A stretch of 64,000 nucleotides of DNA from contig NZ_CP024866.1 in assembly GCF_004136015.1 (NCBI RefSeq), positions 5,800,066-5,864,065 on the forward strand, in the 5' to 3' direction. Numbering within the stretch: position 1 is the stretch's first letter; every line of letters starts with the position of its first letter. Below the pieces are notes generated by a model. The model was not told the DNA's origin and did not search any database. It saw nothing but the letters and a program-made list of their open reading frames with translations. Position numbers and translations under genes: made by a program. Origin of the DNA: Pseudomonas sp. ACM7 (GTDB lineage: Bacteria > Pseudomonadota > Gammaproteobacteria > Pseudomonadales > Pseudomonadaceae). Of the stretch, positions 19,079-27,909 are shown piece by piece.

Positions 19079-19123
19079 CAAGGCAATCCTGTTTTTGTCG
19101 TGTTATCAGGTTGTCATACCGGC

Positions 19124-19148
19124 TGGTGGAGATCATCCACCAATGATC
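19124..19148. promoter_or_regulatory. Nested palindromes at the head of the threonate operon
   Basis: TGGTGGA-GATCA-TCCACCA (19124-19142) overlaps GATCAT-CCACCA-ATGATC (19131-19148). The sequence just right of it is AT-rich (19150-19190, with TAGATAACATTTTTTAACA). Position about 45 bases before the small upstream ORF suits an operator, perhaps for the DeoR-type regulator encoded at 12667; no binding evidence can be drawn from sequence. Apart from this and the small ORF, the 401-base stretch 18919-19319 holds nothing I can name. Confidence 0.4.
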
Positions 19149-19319
19149 AGATTATGTGACGTATTTTTTCTAGATAACATTTTTTAACATCGCCAGGAGT
19201 GGCAAGTTTTGAGCACTGACTTACACTGCGATACACCCAATGCGAACGAATGAATGTCCAACAGATCGATAGGTTCCATGGCAATCCGGGGATCGCGTAA
19301 TGATCTGGGTGAAGCCAAC

Positions 19320-19967
19320 ATGAAAACGGTCACGACCCTTTTCACCTGTCTGCTCGCTGCCAGCGTTTGCGCGGCGACGAGCACCTGCGCAAATGCTGCG
19401 TCGTTCAAGACCAGCTTCGACTGCGCCACGGCAAGGGCATCCGTCGAAAAGCTGATCTGTCGCGATCCGCAACTGGCGCAGATGGATATCGAACTGACGC
19501 GACTTTATCGCCTGGCGCTCACGGATGAACGTTCAGAACCGCGGCCAGACAAAGTCTTGATCGACCAGCAGTTCTGGATCGACTCCCGTAATCAGTGTGC
19601 GTCCACGCCTGAGCCCAAGGCGTGCACGATTCGAAGTTATGCCGAGCGCGCGCACCAGCTACGCCAGGGCTCGGCCATTGTGAGAACCAAGGATCCAGAC
19701 AGTCTCACCGAAGGCCCCTTGGCTTTTCGTTGTACAGGATTTAGCTCACTGATTGCCGCCACCTTCTTCAACACGCAGCCAGGTGTCGTGTACCTGAAAT
19801 GGGCGAACACCTCGATCACCCTGAGCCAGGTGCCGAGTGATTCGGGAACCCAATACACTGGCAAGGATTCCCAGGGGAGCTACCGCTTCTGGCAAGACGG
19901 CAACGGGGTGATTTTCCAGAAGCCAGGCTCAGGGGCAATGAGTTGTACGGCCGAGCCGGTCAGCTGA
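19320..19967 (+). CDS. Secreted protein with LprI-like and MliC lysozyme-inhibitor domains
   Basis: Predicted periplasmic protein of 215 residues. MKTVTTLFTCLLAASVCAA followed by small residues is a Sec signal peptide; the frame is open 22 codons further up, but the signal fixes the start at 19320. The middle part (about residues 35-115) has the DUF1311/LprI pattern, with cysteines in SFDCATARASVEKLICRDPQLAQMD-type sequence and a QQFWIDSRNQC block. The last 80 residues match MliC/PliC inhibitors of c-type lysozyme (FRCTGF, YLKWANTSITL, YTGKDSQGSYRFW, CTAEP). Likely role: protection of peptidoglycan against host or competitor lysozyme. The gene stands alone between the threonate operon and a repeat. 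Confidence 0.82.
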   Translation: MKTVTTLFTCLLAASVCAATSTCANAASFKTSFDCATARASVEKLICRDPQLAQMDIELTRLYRLALTDERSEPRPDKVLIDQQFWIDSRNQCASTPEPKACTIRSYAERAHQLRQGSAIVRTKDPDSLTEGPLAFRCTGFSSLIAATFFNTQPGVVYLKWANTSITLSQVPSDSGTQYTGKDSQGSYRFWQDGNGVIFQKPGSGAMSCTAEPVS

Positions 19968-20030
19968 TTTCTCTGGGGCAAGTGCGGAAAATCAAGCGCC
20001 GCTTTTCCAATATTTCAGCCGCGACACTTT

Positions 20031-20207
20031 TGTAGCAGCTGCCGAGCCCGCGAGGCTGCGTTCGGCTGCGAAGCAGTCGTGAGTCCGGCTGACGCGGTAT
20101 GCCTGATGTACTGCAATGACTGATTTTACGACTGCTACGCAGCCGAACGCAGCCTCGCAAGCTCGGCAGCTGCTACAGATCGCGTTACGGCTTAACTGAC
20201 TGGCATT
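20031..20207. repeat. Large palindromic dispersed repeat, copy 2
   Basis: TGTAGCAGCTGCCGAG...CTGCGTTCGGCTGCGAAGCAGTCG is mirrored by its near-complement ending CTCGGCAGCTGCTACA at 20177 (147-bp core). The right side continues to CGGCTTAACTGACTGGCATTA, the same end as copy 1; the left end of this kind is missing. It fills most of the space between the MliC-type and patatin genes, which are convergent, and could end both transcripts. Confidence 0.75.
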
Positions 20208-20228
20208 AGGCAGAGCGTCGGCCCTCTC

Positions 20229-21413
20229 TCACGTACTCGGCGATTTATGCCACGGATACCCTTTCGCGCTGAGTTGAAAGGCGTAATCGAACAAGCGCTT
20301 CATGTACTCGCCATCAAATCTATGATTGCGAGAAATATCAAAATCGGAGCCGATGTACGCCAGATTGAAGTCCGCCCCATCCTGCTGTGCAATTCGGTAA
20401 ATCCGATCCAGATCGCTGATCCCCTGAGTCTGGATCAATGCGCTGATGGCGCGACCGCCGATGCTCAAGGTGCGGCGCTTGGTTCCGGACCACTGCAACT
20501 CCAGTTTGCCGTTGCGAATGACATAGAAGTGCCGTTCATCACGCAAACGCGCCCCGGACACGCGGTTCAGCGCCATCACGGTGCCGGGTGGGTAAAGGAA
20601 CACCTGAGTCAAGACGCCTCCGTCCACGTGCATCTCCTGAAACTGATGGCCGTCAACCTCCACATCGATCATGACGGGTGAGACGGCGCCGGGAATACTC
20701 ATCGACGCGATCATGATGTTGCGAAACAGGTCTAGCGCGCCCGGTGCCTGGCTGGAGGCAATAGCGCCCATGTTCCAGGTGACCGGGCGTCCTGAATCAA
20801 GGTCGGTGGTGCCGATCATCAGCAGTCGTCCTTTGGCGTATTCCGACGCGATCGCCGCAAGAACCTCGGCAGTGACGTGCTGTGCAATCAGCCGCGACAG
20901 TGGCTTGCTGTGCGCCATACCATCGCTGGCAAGACGGGTCAGCACATTGCGCGCATGGAAAATGTCTTTTGGACCGACTGCATTGCAGATACCCAGAATG
21001 ACACCGTCGTACTGGGGCCCCAGGTAGGCAAACGGGGCGACCAGGGCGCCAGCGCTAATGCCGGTGACGACTTTGAACACGGGACGAGACCCATGCAGGG
21101 TCCATCCCGCAATGATGCCCCCCGCGAATGTGCCTGCGTCGCCGCCGCCCGAAACGGCCAACATGCTTGCCAGCGGCAGGGTGTCACTGGGCATCCCTGC
21201 GCTGGCGAGCGCCTCAGCCTCTCGAAGGTTGGCTTGACTCACATCCCGAATGAACGGGGTCAGATCCTGGTCCAGCCAGTAGCGAGCATCTGGAATGTCA
21301 GGGATGAGCGCTTTTTCGGTTAACGTTGGCGGCACCGCATCTCGGCGTTGCAGGCACGCTTGACGCAACATGTTCAGCGTTGAGGCGCTAGGCCCGAGCA
21401 GGAATGTTTTCAA
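20229..21413 (-). CDS. Patatin-like phospholipase
   Basis: Probable acyl hydrolase of 394 residues using a Ser-Asp dyad. The oxyanion-hole glycines are GGGDAG at residues 89-94. The nucleophile elbow is GISAG with Ser120. The catalytic aspartate is in HVDGGV near residue 272. There is no clear signal peptide; the first 80 residues have no family match I can name. It is monocistronic, with about 90 bases to the membrane-protein gene upstream. Substrate (membrane phospholipid or another ester) is unknown. Some patatin proteins are secreted toxins, but nothing here links it to a secretion cluster. Confidence 0.85.
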   Translation of the reverse strand: MKTFLLGPSASTLNMLRQACLQRRDAVPPTLTEKALIPDIPDARYWLDQDLTPFIRDVSQANLREAEALASAGMPSDTLPLASMLAVSGGGDAGTFAGGIIAGWTLHGSRPVFKVVTGISAGALVAPFAYLGPQYDGVILGICNAVGPKDIFHARNVLTRLASDGMAHSKPLSRLIAQHVTAEVLAAIASEYAKGRLLMIGTTDLDSGRPVTWNMGAIASSQAPGALDLFRNIMIASMSIPGAVSPVMIDVEVDGHQFQEMHVDGGVLTQVFLYPPGTVMALNRVSGARLRDERHFYVIRNGKLELQWSGTKRRTLSIGGRAISALIQTQGISDLDRIYRIAQQDGADFNLAYIGSDFDISRNHRFDGEYMKRLFDYAFQLSAKGYPWHKSPST

Positions 21414-21501
21414 AACGCCTCCTCCGGCCCCTGCAAGATCCCGTCTGCCAATGTCAGGGCGAGTGTCTGAACACCTTTCATGCTAGCGCAAGCCCGGGCA
21501 G

Positions 21502-22602
21502 TCATAACGTCCGCGGGACGTCCGGTCTGTTCTGCGGCTGATCCTCCACCCATTGCCAGAACAACTGATAGCCGACCGCAAGCACCACCGGGCCGATGAA
21601 CAGACCGAGGATACCGCTGGTGACCATGCCGCCCAGCGCACCGATCAACACCACCGGCATCGGCACATCGACACCGCGCCCCAGCAGCAAGGGCTTGAGT
21701 ACGTTATCCACCAGGCCGGCAACGAACACATAGATGGCGAAGACGATGGTCGCCGTGCTGGCCCCTTCGGTGGCGAACACAAAGGCAATCACGGGCAGCG
21801 TAATCAGCGTCGCCGGTAATTGCATGATGCCGAGCAGCAGCACCGCCAAGGCGAGCAGACCGGCGCCGGGGACACCCTTGATCACGAATCCGATGCCCAC
21901 CAGCAGCATCTGGATGAAGGCGATGCCGACCACCCCCAGCGCGACCGCACGGATCGTTGCGGTACACAGTTCGGCGATTTTCGGCCCCTTGGCCGGATCG
22001 CTGACGCGTGAAGCGATCTGTACCGCACTGCGCCTGCCGCTCTCGCCATAGGCCATGAAAATGCCGGCGATGATCAATGCAAAGACAAAGGTGAGGAACC
22101 CCATGCCGACGCCGGCCAGTTTGCCCAGGAAACTCAAGCTGAAATGTTTTATCTGCGGCAGGTACTTCGCTGCCAGGTCGGGAAGATCGGTTGAGGCCTG
22201 CAGCCATAAAGCAGAGACAGACTTGCCCACTAACGGCCAGTCAGCGACTGAATCAGCGGGTGGCGGAATATGGAAGTTGCCGTCCCTCACGGTGGTCATG
22301 GCATGCGCGACCGAATCGGCAATCGAGGTGACCAACAGATAGATCGGCACCATGAGCACAACGATAGCGATCAGCACAATCAGCGCCGCAATGCGGCCGT
22401 CTTTCTGACCCAACGGCCCTTTGAGCCGCACTTGCAGTGGATAAAGGGTGATCGCCAGGATCAGCGACCACAGCATGAGGTCGCGGAACGGGCTGAAGAT
22501 CTCAAAGCAGAACAGCACCAGTACGGCAATCAGCCCGGCACGGATCAAAACATCGAGCAGACTGCGTGTGAACGCCTTCTCGGAGCTGGAGGTGGGCACC
22601 AT
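21502..22602 (-). CDS. AI-2E transporter family (UPF0118/PerM) membrane protein
   Basis: Inner-membrane protein of 366 residues with about seven to eight hydrophobic helices. The start MVPTSSSEKAF is set by AAGGAGG seven bases upstream; an upstream extension of 26 codons is unlikely. Typical family segments are MLWSLILAITLYPLQ near the N-terminus, the amphipathic middle region, and GALGGMVTSGILGLFIGPVVLAVGY near the C-terminus. Members have been linked to autoinducer-2 export, Na+/H+ exchange and osmotic tolerance, so the substrate cannot be set. It follows the response regulator gene by 78 bases on the same strand, which leaves co-transcription possible. Confidence 0.85.
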   Translation of the reverse strand: MVPTSSSEKAFTRSLLDVLIRAGLIAVLVLFCFEIFSPFRDLMLWSLILAITLYPLQVRLKGPLGQKDGRIAALIVLIAIVVLMVPIYLLVTSIADSVAHAMTTVRDGNFHIPPPADSVADWPLVGKSVSALWLQASTDLPDLAAKYLPQIKHFSLSFLGKLAGVGMGFLTFVFALIIAGIFMAYGESGRRSAVQIASRVSDPAKGPKIAELCTATIRAVALGVVGIAFIQMLLVGIGFVIKGVPGAGLLALAVLLLGIMQLPATLITLPVIAFVFATEGASTATIVFAIYVFVAGLVDNVLKPLLLGRGVDVPMPVVLIGALGGMVTSGILGLFIGPVVLAVGYQLFWQWVEDQPQNRPDVPRTL

Positions 22603-22680
22603 TGCTGCCTCCTTGCAGATCGCTGCAGAGGGATGAGATGGGTTAGCCCAGCATAGTCGCTCAATGGAAAACGCGAGCAA

Positions 22681-23316
22681 TCACCGCAGCTTCAGCGGAT
22701 CGACCAGTTCAGCGGCGATGGCCATGCCCACCAGGTCCGGCAAGGTATTGGCCTGCATGCGTTTCATCACCCGAGAGCGATACAGATCGACGGTTTTTGC
22801 GCTCACGCCCAGTTGCTCAGCGATCTCTCGGGTGGTGTACCCCTGAACCAGCGGCAGCAAGACATCGCGCTCCCGTGGGGTCAATGTCAGCAAGCGTGCC
22901 TGCAAGGCTTCATGACCCTGATTGCCCGAGCGGTTTGCTGCGCAGTTGCTTAGCGCCTGTTGCACGCTGTCCAGCAGCAATTGCTCGTTATAGGGCTTCT
23001 CGATGAAGTCATGGGCGCCTGCCTTGAAGGCGCGAACCACGATCGGCACATCCGCGTGCCCGCTGACGAAAATGATCGGCAAGTTCAGCTCACGTGTGCG
23101 CATTTCTTCCTGCACGTTCAAACCGCCCATGCCGGGCATGCGAACATCGAGCAACACGCAGGCATCGAGCGTGGCATCACAAGCACTGAGAAACTCCACG
23201 CCACTGGTAAACGGCAAGGCCTTGAGCCCTACCGATTCCAATAACCAGACCGTTGAGTCGAGCATGCCTTGATCGTCGTCGACCACATACACCACGTGCT
23301 CCGTCACACCTGCCAT
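22681..23316 (-). CDS. FixJ/LuxR-type response regulator
   Basis: Two-domain DNA-binding response regulator of 211 residues. The receiver domain has the acidic pocket VVDDD, phosphoacceptor Asp57 in LLDVRMPG, the switch threonine/serine region VSGHAD and Lys in EKPYNE. The output domain is a LuxR/NarL helix-turn-helix (LTPRERDVLLPLVQG, REIAEQLGVSAKTVDLYRSRVMKRM). The gene starts four bases after the kinase stop, so the pair is one system. It is divergent from the acyl-CoA ligase cluster and is the natural candidate to activate it. The linkage is positional. Confidence 0.9.
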   Translation of the reverse strand: MAGVTEHVVYVVDDDQGMLDSTVWLLESVGLKALPFTSGVEFLSACDATLDACVLLDVRMPGMGGLNVQEEMRTRELNLPIIFVSGHADVPIVVRAFKAGAHDFIEKPYNEQLLLDSVQQALSNCAANRSGNQGHEALQARLLTLTPRERDVLLPLVQGYTTREIAEQLGVSAKTVDLYRSRVMKRMQANTLPDLVGMAIAAELVDPLKLR

Positions 23317-23320
23317 TACG

Positions 23321-25660
23321 TTATTCCTGTTGTTGTTTTGTTGGGCCGGCCAGCGGCAAACGGCAGCACATCAGCAGCCCGACAGCTTGGCGTCGGGCCT
23401 GCAATTCGCCACCGAAACCTTCGATGATGCTGCGGCTCATGGACAAGCCAAGCCCCAGGCCATCGGCCTTGCTGGTATAGAACGGGGTAAATATCTGCTC
23501 CAGTTCGGGCTCGCTGACGCCCGGTCCCTGGTCTTGCACACTGATTTCCACGGTGGCAGCACCGCCCTGCCCCGCAGCCATCACGATCAGGGAAGGTTGC
23601 CCCGGATGTTGTTCGCGGTTGGCATCGATGGCATTGCGCAACAGATTGAGCAGCACCTGCTCCAGCAGCACCCGGTCGGCATAAATCGGCGGCAGATTAT
23701 CCGGCAGGCGATCCTCGATTGTCACTTGGCAATTGCTCGCTTCCCAGGCACACAAGCGCACGGCCTCGCGGGCGACATCGGTGAAATTCAGGGCCTGCAT
23801 CCGGCGTTGTCCCTTGCGTAGAAACGCCCGTAAACGTCTGATCACTTCTGAAGCATGCGTGGCGTGATGGGTAATGCGCTCTAGCCCCTGCGCCACTCGG
23901 GCGGCGGCCTGGGGATTGGAATCCAGCGTCTGTAAATAGCGCTGGCTGGCATTGGCGTAATTGACCACCGCCGCCAGCGGCTGGTTGATTTCGTGAGCGA
24001 TGCCCGAGGCCAATTCACCCAGGGTGACCAACCGCGCGGTGTGGGCCAGTTCGTCCTGATGGCGGCGCTGTTGCACCTCACGCAGTTCACGCTCGGTCAT
24101 GTCCCGCGCCACCAAGGAGTAATAGCGCTCGCCGCCGGCCGAACGGTGCGCCAGCAACACCAGCGATACCGGCACTGAAGTGCCGCCACCCGGTGGCTGC
24201 AATCGCGCATCGGTGCTCCAGACACCGTCGCGTTCGGCGCTGCTCCAACCATCACGCTGCAGACGTGTCAGGTCGCCGCTGGCGAACAACGTCGCCAGGG
24301 CCGGCATCGGCTGTTGCTCGTCGATCCCGAGGATGCGCCGAGCAGCAGGATTGAGATAAGTGACCTGCCCCTCGGAGTCGATGAACAACACCGGATCGGT
24401 GTTGGCCTCGACCACCTCCGCCAGACGCCGCTTGTTCTCCTCGGCTTGCACCCGAGCGGTAATGTCCCGGGACACGCTGACCACTTCAACCACCGTCCCG
24501 GTGTAGGTTTCACGAATCGCCCGGCTTGCGGTTTCGAACCACAGGTAATGCCCGTCTCGATGACGAATGCGATACGTCATTGTGTGATAACCGTCCTGCT
24601 CCAGAGCATCCCGCGCGCGCTGCACCAGGCTGGCCAGGTCCTGACCATGGAACAAGCCCTGGGCCATTTGCCCGCGTAACTCTTCCGGCCAGTAGCCAAG
24701 CAATGTCCAGGATGCGGGCGATGCATCCAGAAAGCGCCCGTCCGGTGTGTGTCGGGAAATCAGGTCAGTGGTGTTCTCGATGATCAGCCTGTACAGCCGC
24801 CGTGCCGTGGCGGCTTCACGCTCGGCCAGCACTTGTGCCGTGGCATCGCGGCAACGGGCGAGCACACGGTTGTCCTGGGGATCGGGGATAAACGTCCAGA
24901 TCAATATTTGCGCTTCGAACTGGGCTTCGACTCCCTCGATAGCGCGTTGCTGGTCGAGGCAGGCACGGACCAGCACCCGGTGATTGACCGGCAAAAAGCC
25001 CAGCACATCGGTCAGCGGTTTTTCGGCGAGCAGTGCCAACAGCGCGGCATTGAATTCCAGCGGCCGGCCCTGTGCATCGAGCAACAGACTCGGTTGCGGA
25101 TCGTGGCCCAACAGCGGCGAGCCGCGCAGCATACCGTTGACGCTGTTCAGCAACGTCGTCAGCAAGTCCTGCACCCACCCCAGCCAATCAAGACTCACGC
25201 CCTCGCACACTTCCACCAATAACAACCCCGGCTGCCCCGGTTGCAAGGCCAGATCAAACACCTGGCCATGGCTGATAGCCGCCCGGCGCAGTCGCCCGGC
25301 CAACCAGCAATCGAGTTGCCGCACTTGCGTCAGGTCCAGCCGCCCCGCTTCGACCAGCCGATTAAACAGCAACTGATCGCTGGCCAGCGAAGGGTCGCCC
25401 AGCCCCGGTGGAAAATGCTGGGCGGCGCCCTCGTGGCTGTAAATCCGCGCATTGGCTTGCCAACTCAGATAAACCGCCCGGTGCACCTCAGGGCAATCCT
25501 GCAGCGCCCGGCACAACGCATCGGCCCGGGCGGCCAGCGACACGCCCTCGCGCTGCAGGCGCAACCAGCTGTGCAATCGAACGGGAGTCAGGGTCATCAC
25601 AGGTCCGCTACGTTGGGGAAGCCAAGGATATACCGGCCTTGGCGGTGTCACTGCATTCAT
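23321..25660 (-). CDS. PAS-domain sensor histidine kinase
   Basis: Sensor kinase of 779 residues without obvious membrane helices, so probably cytoplasmic. The first 260 residues are a variable sensory region, followed by PAS/PAC domains at about 285-410 and 415-535 (RLIIENTTDLISRHTPDG, then VVEANTDPVLFIDSEGQV). The kinase core has His556 in ELASGIAHEINQPLAAVVNY (FixL/NtrB-like HisKA) and a HATPase with NLLRNAIDA and DQGPGV...GLGLSMS. There is no receiver domain. Its start has an AGG Shine-Dalgarno-like site; a second possible ATG is at 25597. It is co-transcribed with the regulator downstream and divergent from the ligase-symporter-porin cluster. It may sense a ligand, such as the cluster's substrate; the signal is unknown. 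Confidence 0.88.
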   Translation of the reverse strand: MNAVTPPRPVYPWLPQRSGPVMTLTPVRLHSWLRLQREGVSLAARADALCRALQDCPEVHRAVYLSWQANARIYSHEGAAQHFPPGLGDPSLASDQLLFNRLVEAGRLDLTQVRQLDCWLAGRLRRAAISHGQVFDLALQPGQPGLLLVEVCEGVSLDWLGWVQDLLTTLLNSVNGMLRGSPLLGHDPQPSLLLDAQGRPLEFNAALLALLAEKPLTDVLGFLPVNHRVLVRACLDQQRAIEGVEAQFEAQILIWTFIPDPQDNRVLARCRDATAQVLAEREAATARRLYRLIIENTTDLISRHTPDGRFLDASPASWTLLGYWPEELRGQMAQGLFHGQDLASLVQRARDALEQDGYHTMTYRIRHRDGHYLWFETASRAIRETYTGTVVEVVSVSRDITARVQAEENKRRLAEVVEANTDPVLFIDSEGQVTYLNPAARRILGIDEQQPMPALATLFASGDLTRLQRDGWSSAERDGVWSTDARLQPPGGGTSVPVSLVLLAHRSAGGERYYSLVARDMTERELREVQQRRHQDELAHTARLVTLGELASGIAHEINQPLAAVVNYANASQRYLQTLDSNPQAAARVAQGLERITHHATHASEVIRRLRAFLRKGQRRMQALNFTDVAREAVRLCAWEASNCQVTIEDRLPDNLPPIYADRVLLEQVLLNLLRNAIDANREQHPGQPSLIVMAAGQGGAATVEISVQDQGPGVSEPELEQIFTPFYTSKADGLGLGLSMSRSIIEGFGGELQARRQAVGLLMCCRLPLAGPTKQQQE

Positions 25661-25686
25661 TTAGACCTGCCAGAAGAAAATATAGC

Positions 25687-25701
25687 ACATATCCTATATG
25701 T
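25687..25701. promoter_or_regulatory. Short palindrome in the kinase/ligase divergent promoter
   Basis: ACATAT-CCT-ATATGT is a perfect inverted repeat in the AT-rich 167-base region between the divergent kinase and acyl-CoA ligase genes. LuxR-type regulators often bind short AT-rich palindromes, so it is a candidate site for the regulator encoded at 22681. TATATAAA at about 25736-25743 lies on the ligase side. Confidence 0.35.
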
Positions 25702-25827
25702 CGTAGGTTGTACTTCCATATCGGTAGCTGAATGTTATATAAAGCAAGCCGGACATAAAAGGTGCCCTCAGCGGCGACGCTGCAAGGTCACCTATAGAGC
25801 TAACAATCAGCCACCGAGTACCCGTAC

Positions 25828-27450
25828 ATGTCGATCTATGAACAAGGGCTAGGCCCTGCGGCTGTCAATCATATTGCCTTGTCTCCGCTCAGCTTCATCG
25901 AGCGCACCGCCAGCGTTTATCCGGACTACCCCGCCGTCATCCATGGCTCTATCCGCCGCACCTGGGCGCAGACCTACACCCGCTGCCGCCGGCTGGCTTC
26001 GGCGCTGGCCGGTCGCGGCATCGGCAAGAACGACACGGTGGCCGTGATGCTGCCCAACATTCCCGAGATGCTTGAAGTGCACTTCGGCGTGCCGATGATT
26101 GGCGCGGTACTCAACCCGCTCAACGTGCGTCTGGATGCCGAAGCCATTGCCTTCATGCTGCAGCATGGCGAAGCCAAGGTGCTGATCACCGACCGCGAGT
26201 TCCATGATGTGATTCACGCGGCGATCGGCATGCTGGATCACCCGCCGCTGGTCATCGACGTCAATGATCCGGAATACGGCGAAGGCCAGGCAGTCAGCGA
26301 TCTGGACTATGAAGCGCTGTTGGCCGAAGGCGACCCAGCCTTCGCCTGGCAGTGGCCGGCGAACGAATGGCAAGCCATCTCGCTGAACTACACCTCAGGC
26401 ACCACCGGCAACCCCAAAGGCGTGGTGTACCACCATCGCGGTGCGTACCTGAACTCGTTGGGCAACCAGATGACCTGGGCCATGGGCAACCACCCGGTGT
26501 ACCTCTGGACCCTGCCGATGTTCCATTGCAACGGTTGGTGCTACCCGTGGATCATCACTGCCATGGCCGGTGTGCATGTGTTCCTGCGCCGTGTCGATCC
26601 ACAAAAAATCCTCACGCTGATCCGCGAGCATCAGGTCACCCATCTGTGCGCCGCGCCGATCGTGCTCAATGCCTTGGTCAACATGCCGGAATCGGCTAAA
26701 GCGGCGATCGATCACCCGGTCAACGCCATGGTCGCCGGTGCCGCGCCACCGGCCAAAGTGATCGGTGCCGTGGAAGAAATGGGCATCAAGGTCACCCACG
26801 TGTATGGCCTGACCGAAACCTATGGCCCGGTGACGCTCTGCGCCTGGCATGCCGAATGGGATGAGTTGCCGCTGGACGAACGGGCGCAAATCAAATCCCG
26901 TCAGGGCGTGCGCTACCCGACGCTCGAAGGCGTGATGGTCGGCGACTCGAAGACGCTGGAGCCGACCCCGCGAGATGGTCAGACCATCGGTGAGATCTTC
27001 ATGCGCGGCAACACCGTGATGAAGGGCTACCTGAAGAACCCGACCGCCACGGCCGAAGCGTTCGAAGGCGGCTGGTTCCACACCGGCGACCTGGCGGTGT
27101 GTCATCCGAACGGGTACGTCGAGATCAAGGACCGGCTCAAGGACATCATCATTTCCGGCGGCGAGAACATTTCCACCATCGAACTGGAAGGTGTGCTCTA
27201 TCGCCATCCAGCCGTCATGGAAGCGGCCGTCGTCGCCCGCCCTGATGAGAAGTGGGGCGAAACGCCCTGCGCCTTTATCACGTTGAAGGCTGATCACCAG
27301 GACGTTCGTGAGGCCGACATCATCAGTTTCTGCCGCGAGCATCTGGCCGGTTTCAAAGTCCCGCGCACAGTGGTTTTCACCCTCCTGCCGAAGACTTCAA
27401 CCGGCAAGATCCAGAAGTACGTTCTGCGCGACAGGGCCAAAGCGCTCTAA
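25828..27450 (+). CDS. Acyl-CoA synthetase, AMP-forming
   Basis: Adenylating enzyme of 540 residues that activates a carboxylic acid to its CoA thioester with ATP. The core motifs are clear: YTSGTTGNPKG (Tyr188 onward), the ATP/AMP block VYGLTETYGP, WFHTGDLAV and the C-terminal hinge IKDRLKDIIISGGENIS, ending with the catalytic lysine context STGKIQKYVLRD. It resembles medium-chain fatty-acyl and methylmercaptopropionate-type (DmdB-like) ligases; the substrate cannot be fixed. It is the first gene of the plus-strand cluster with DUF485, symporter, acyl-CoA dehydrogenase and porin genes. This implies uptake of an acid, activation and then first oxidation. Divergent from the kinase/regulator pair. 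Confidence 0.88.
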   Translation: MSIYEQGLGPAAVNHIALSPLSFIERTASVYPDYPAVIHGSIRRTWAQTYTRCRRLASALAGRGIGKNDTVAVMLPNIPEMLEVHFGVPMIGAVLNPLNVRLDAEAIAFMLQHGEAKVLITDREFHDVIHAAIGMLDHPPLVIDVNDPEYGEGQAVSDLDYEALLAEGDPAFAWQWPANEWQAISLNYTSGTTGNPKGVVYHHRGAYLNSLGNQMTWAMGNHPVYLWTLPMFHCNGWCYPWIITAMAGVHVFLRRVDPQKILTLIREHQVTHLCAAPIVLNALVNMPESAKAAIDHPVNAMVAGAAPPAKVIGAVEEMGIKVTHVYGLTETYGPVTLCAWHAEWDELPLDERAQIKSRQGVRYPTLEGVMVGDSKTLEPTPRDGQTIGEIFMRGNTVMKGYLKNPTATAEAFEGGWFHTGDLAVCHPNGYVEIKDRLKDIIISGGENISTIELEGVLYRHPAVMEAAVVARPDEKWGETPCAFITLKADHQDVREADIISFCREHLAGFKVPRTVVFTLLPKTSTGKIQKYVLRDRAKAL

Positions 27451-27474
27451 CCGAATCCACGTTGTACCCGTCAA

Positions 27475-27498
27475 GCGGCCGGTGTTTTTACCGGCCGC
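27475..27498 (+). terminator. Hairpin after the ligase gene
   Basis: GCGGCCGGT and ACCGGCCGC form a perfect 9-bp stem around GTTTTT, 24 bases past the ligase stop. Only TT follows, so it may attenuate rather than end transcription into the DUF485/symporter genes. Confidence 0.5.
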
Positions 27499-27582
27499 TT
27501 CGGGCTCGTGCAGGCCGGATTCGGCTCTGCCCTGCCCTTAAATATCCAAAGCATCGATAACAACAACAAGATGGAGCCACCC

Positions 27583-27909
27583 ATGATCGACATCCATTCA
27601 ACCGATACCCAACGCTGTGAACGCATTCGGTCCAACCCGAAATTCCTTCAATTGGTGAGCAGCCGTTCGCGCCTGGCCTGGTCACTCAGTGCTGCGGTGC
27701 TGGGTACTTACTACGCGTTCATGCTGGTGGTGGCGTTTGCCCCGCAGTGGCTGCATGCGCCACTCACCGAGCATCGGATGTTGACCCTGGGCATGCCGGT
27801 TGGCGCGGCGATCATCATATTTTCCTGGCTACTGACCGGTTGGTACGTCTACAGCGCCAACACGCGCTTCGATGCACTGGGCGCCGCCATTCTTGAGGAG
27901 AGCAAGTAA
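27583..27909 (+). CDS. DUF485 membrane protein, symporter partner
   Basis: Small inner-membrane protein (108 residues) with two helices (about 35-57 and 74-96: [20 protein letters not shown] and [16 protein letters not shown]). DUF485/YjcH proteins are encoded just before ActP-type solute:sodium symporters and are thought to act with them. The start [10 protein letters not shown] has GGAG upstream; the ATG 15 bases earlier is the site of that GGAG. Its stop overlaps the symporter start as TAATG, so the two are translationally coupled. Confidence 0.85.
   Translation: MIDIHSTDTQRCERIRSNPKFLQLVSSRSRLAWSLSAAVLGTYYAFMLVVAFAPQWLHAPLTEHRMLTLGMPVGAAIIIFSWLLTGWYVYSANTRFDALGAAILEESK

Noticed and set aside
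25661..25827. Sigma-54 promoter in the kinase/ligase divergent region
   Set aside because: No TGGCAC-N5-TTGC pattern is present on either strand.
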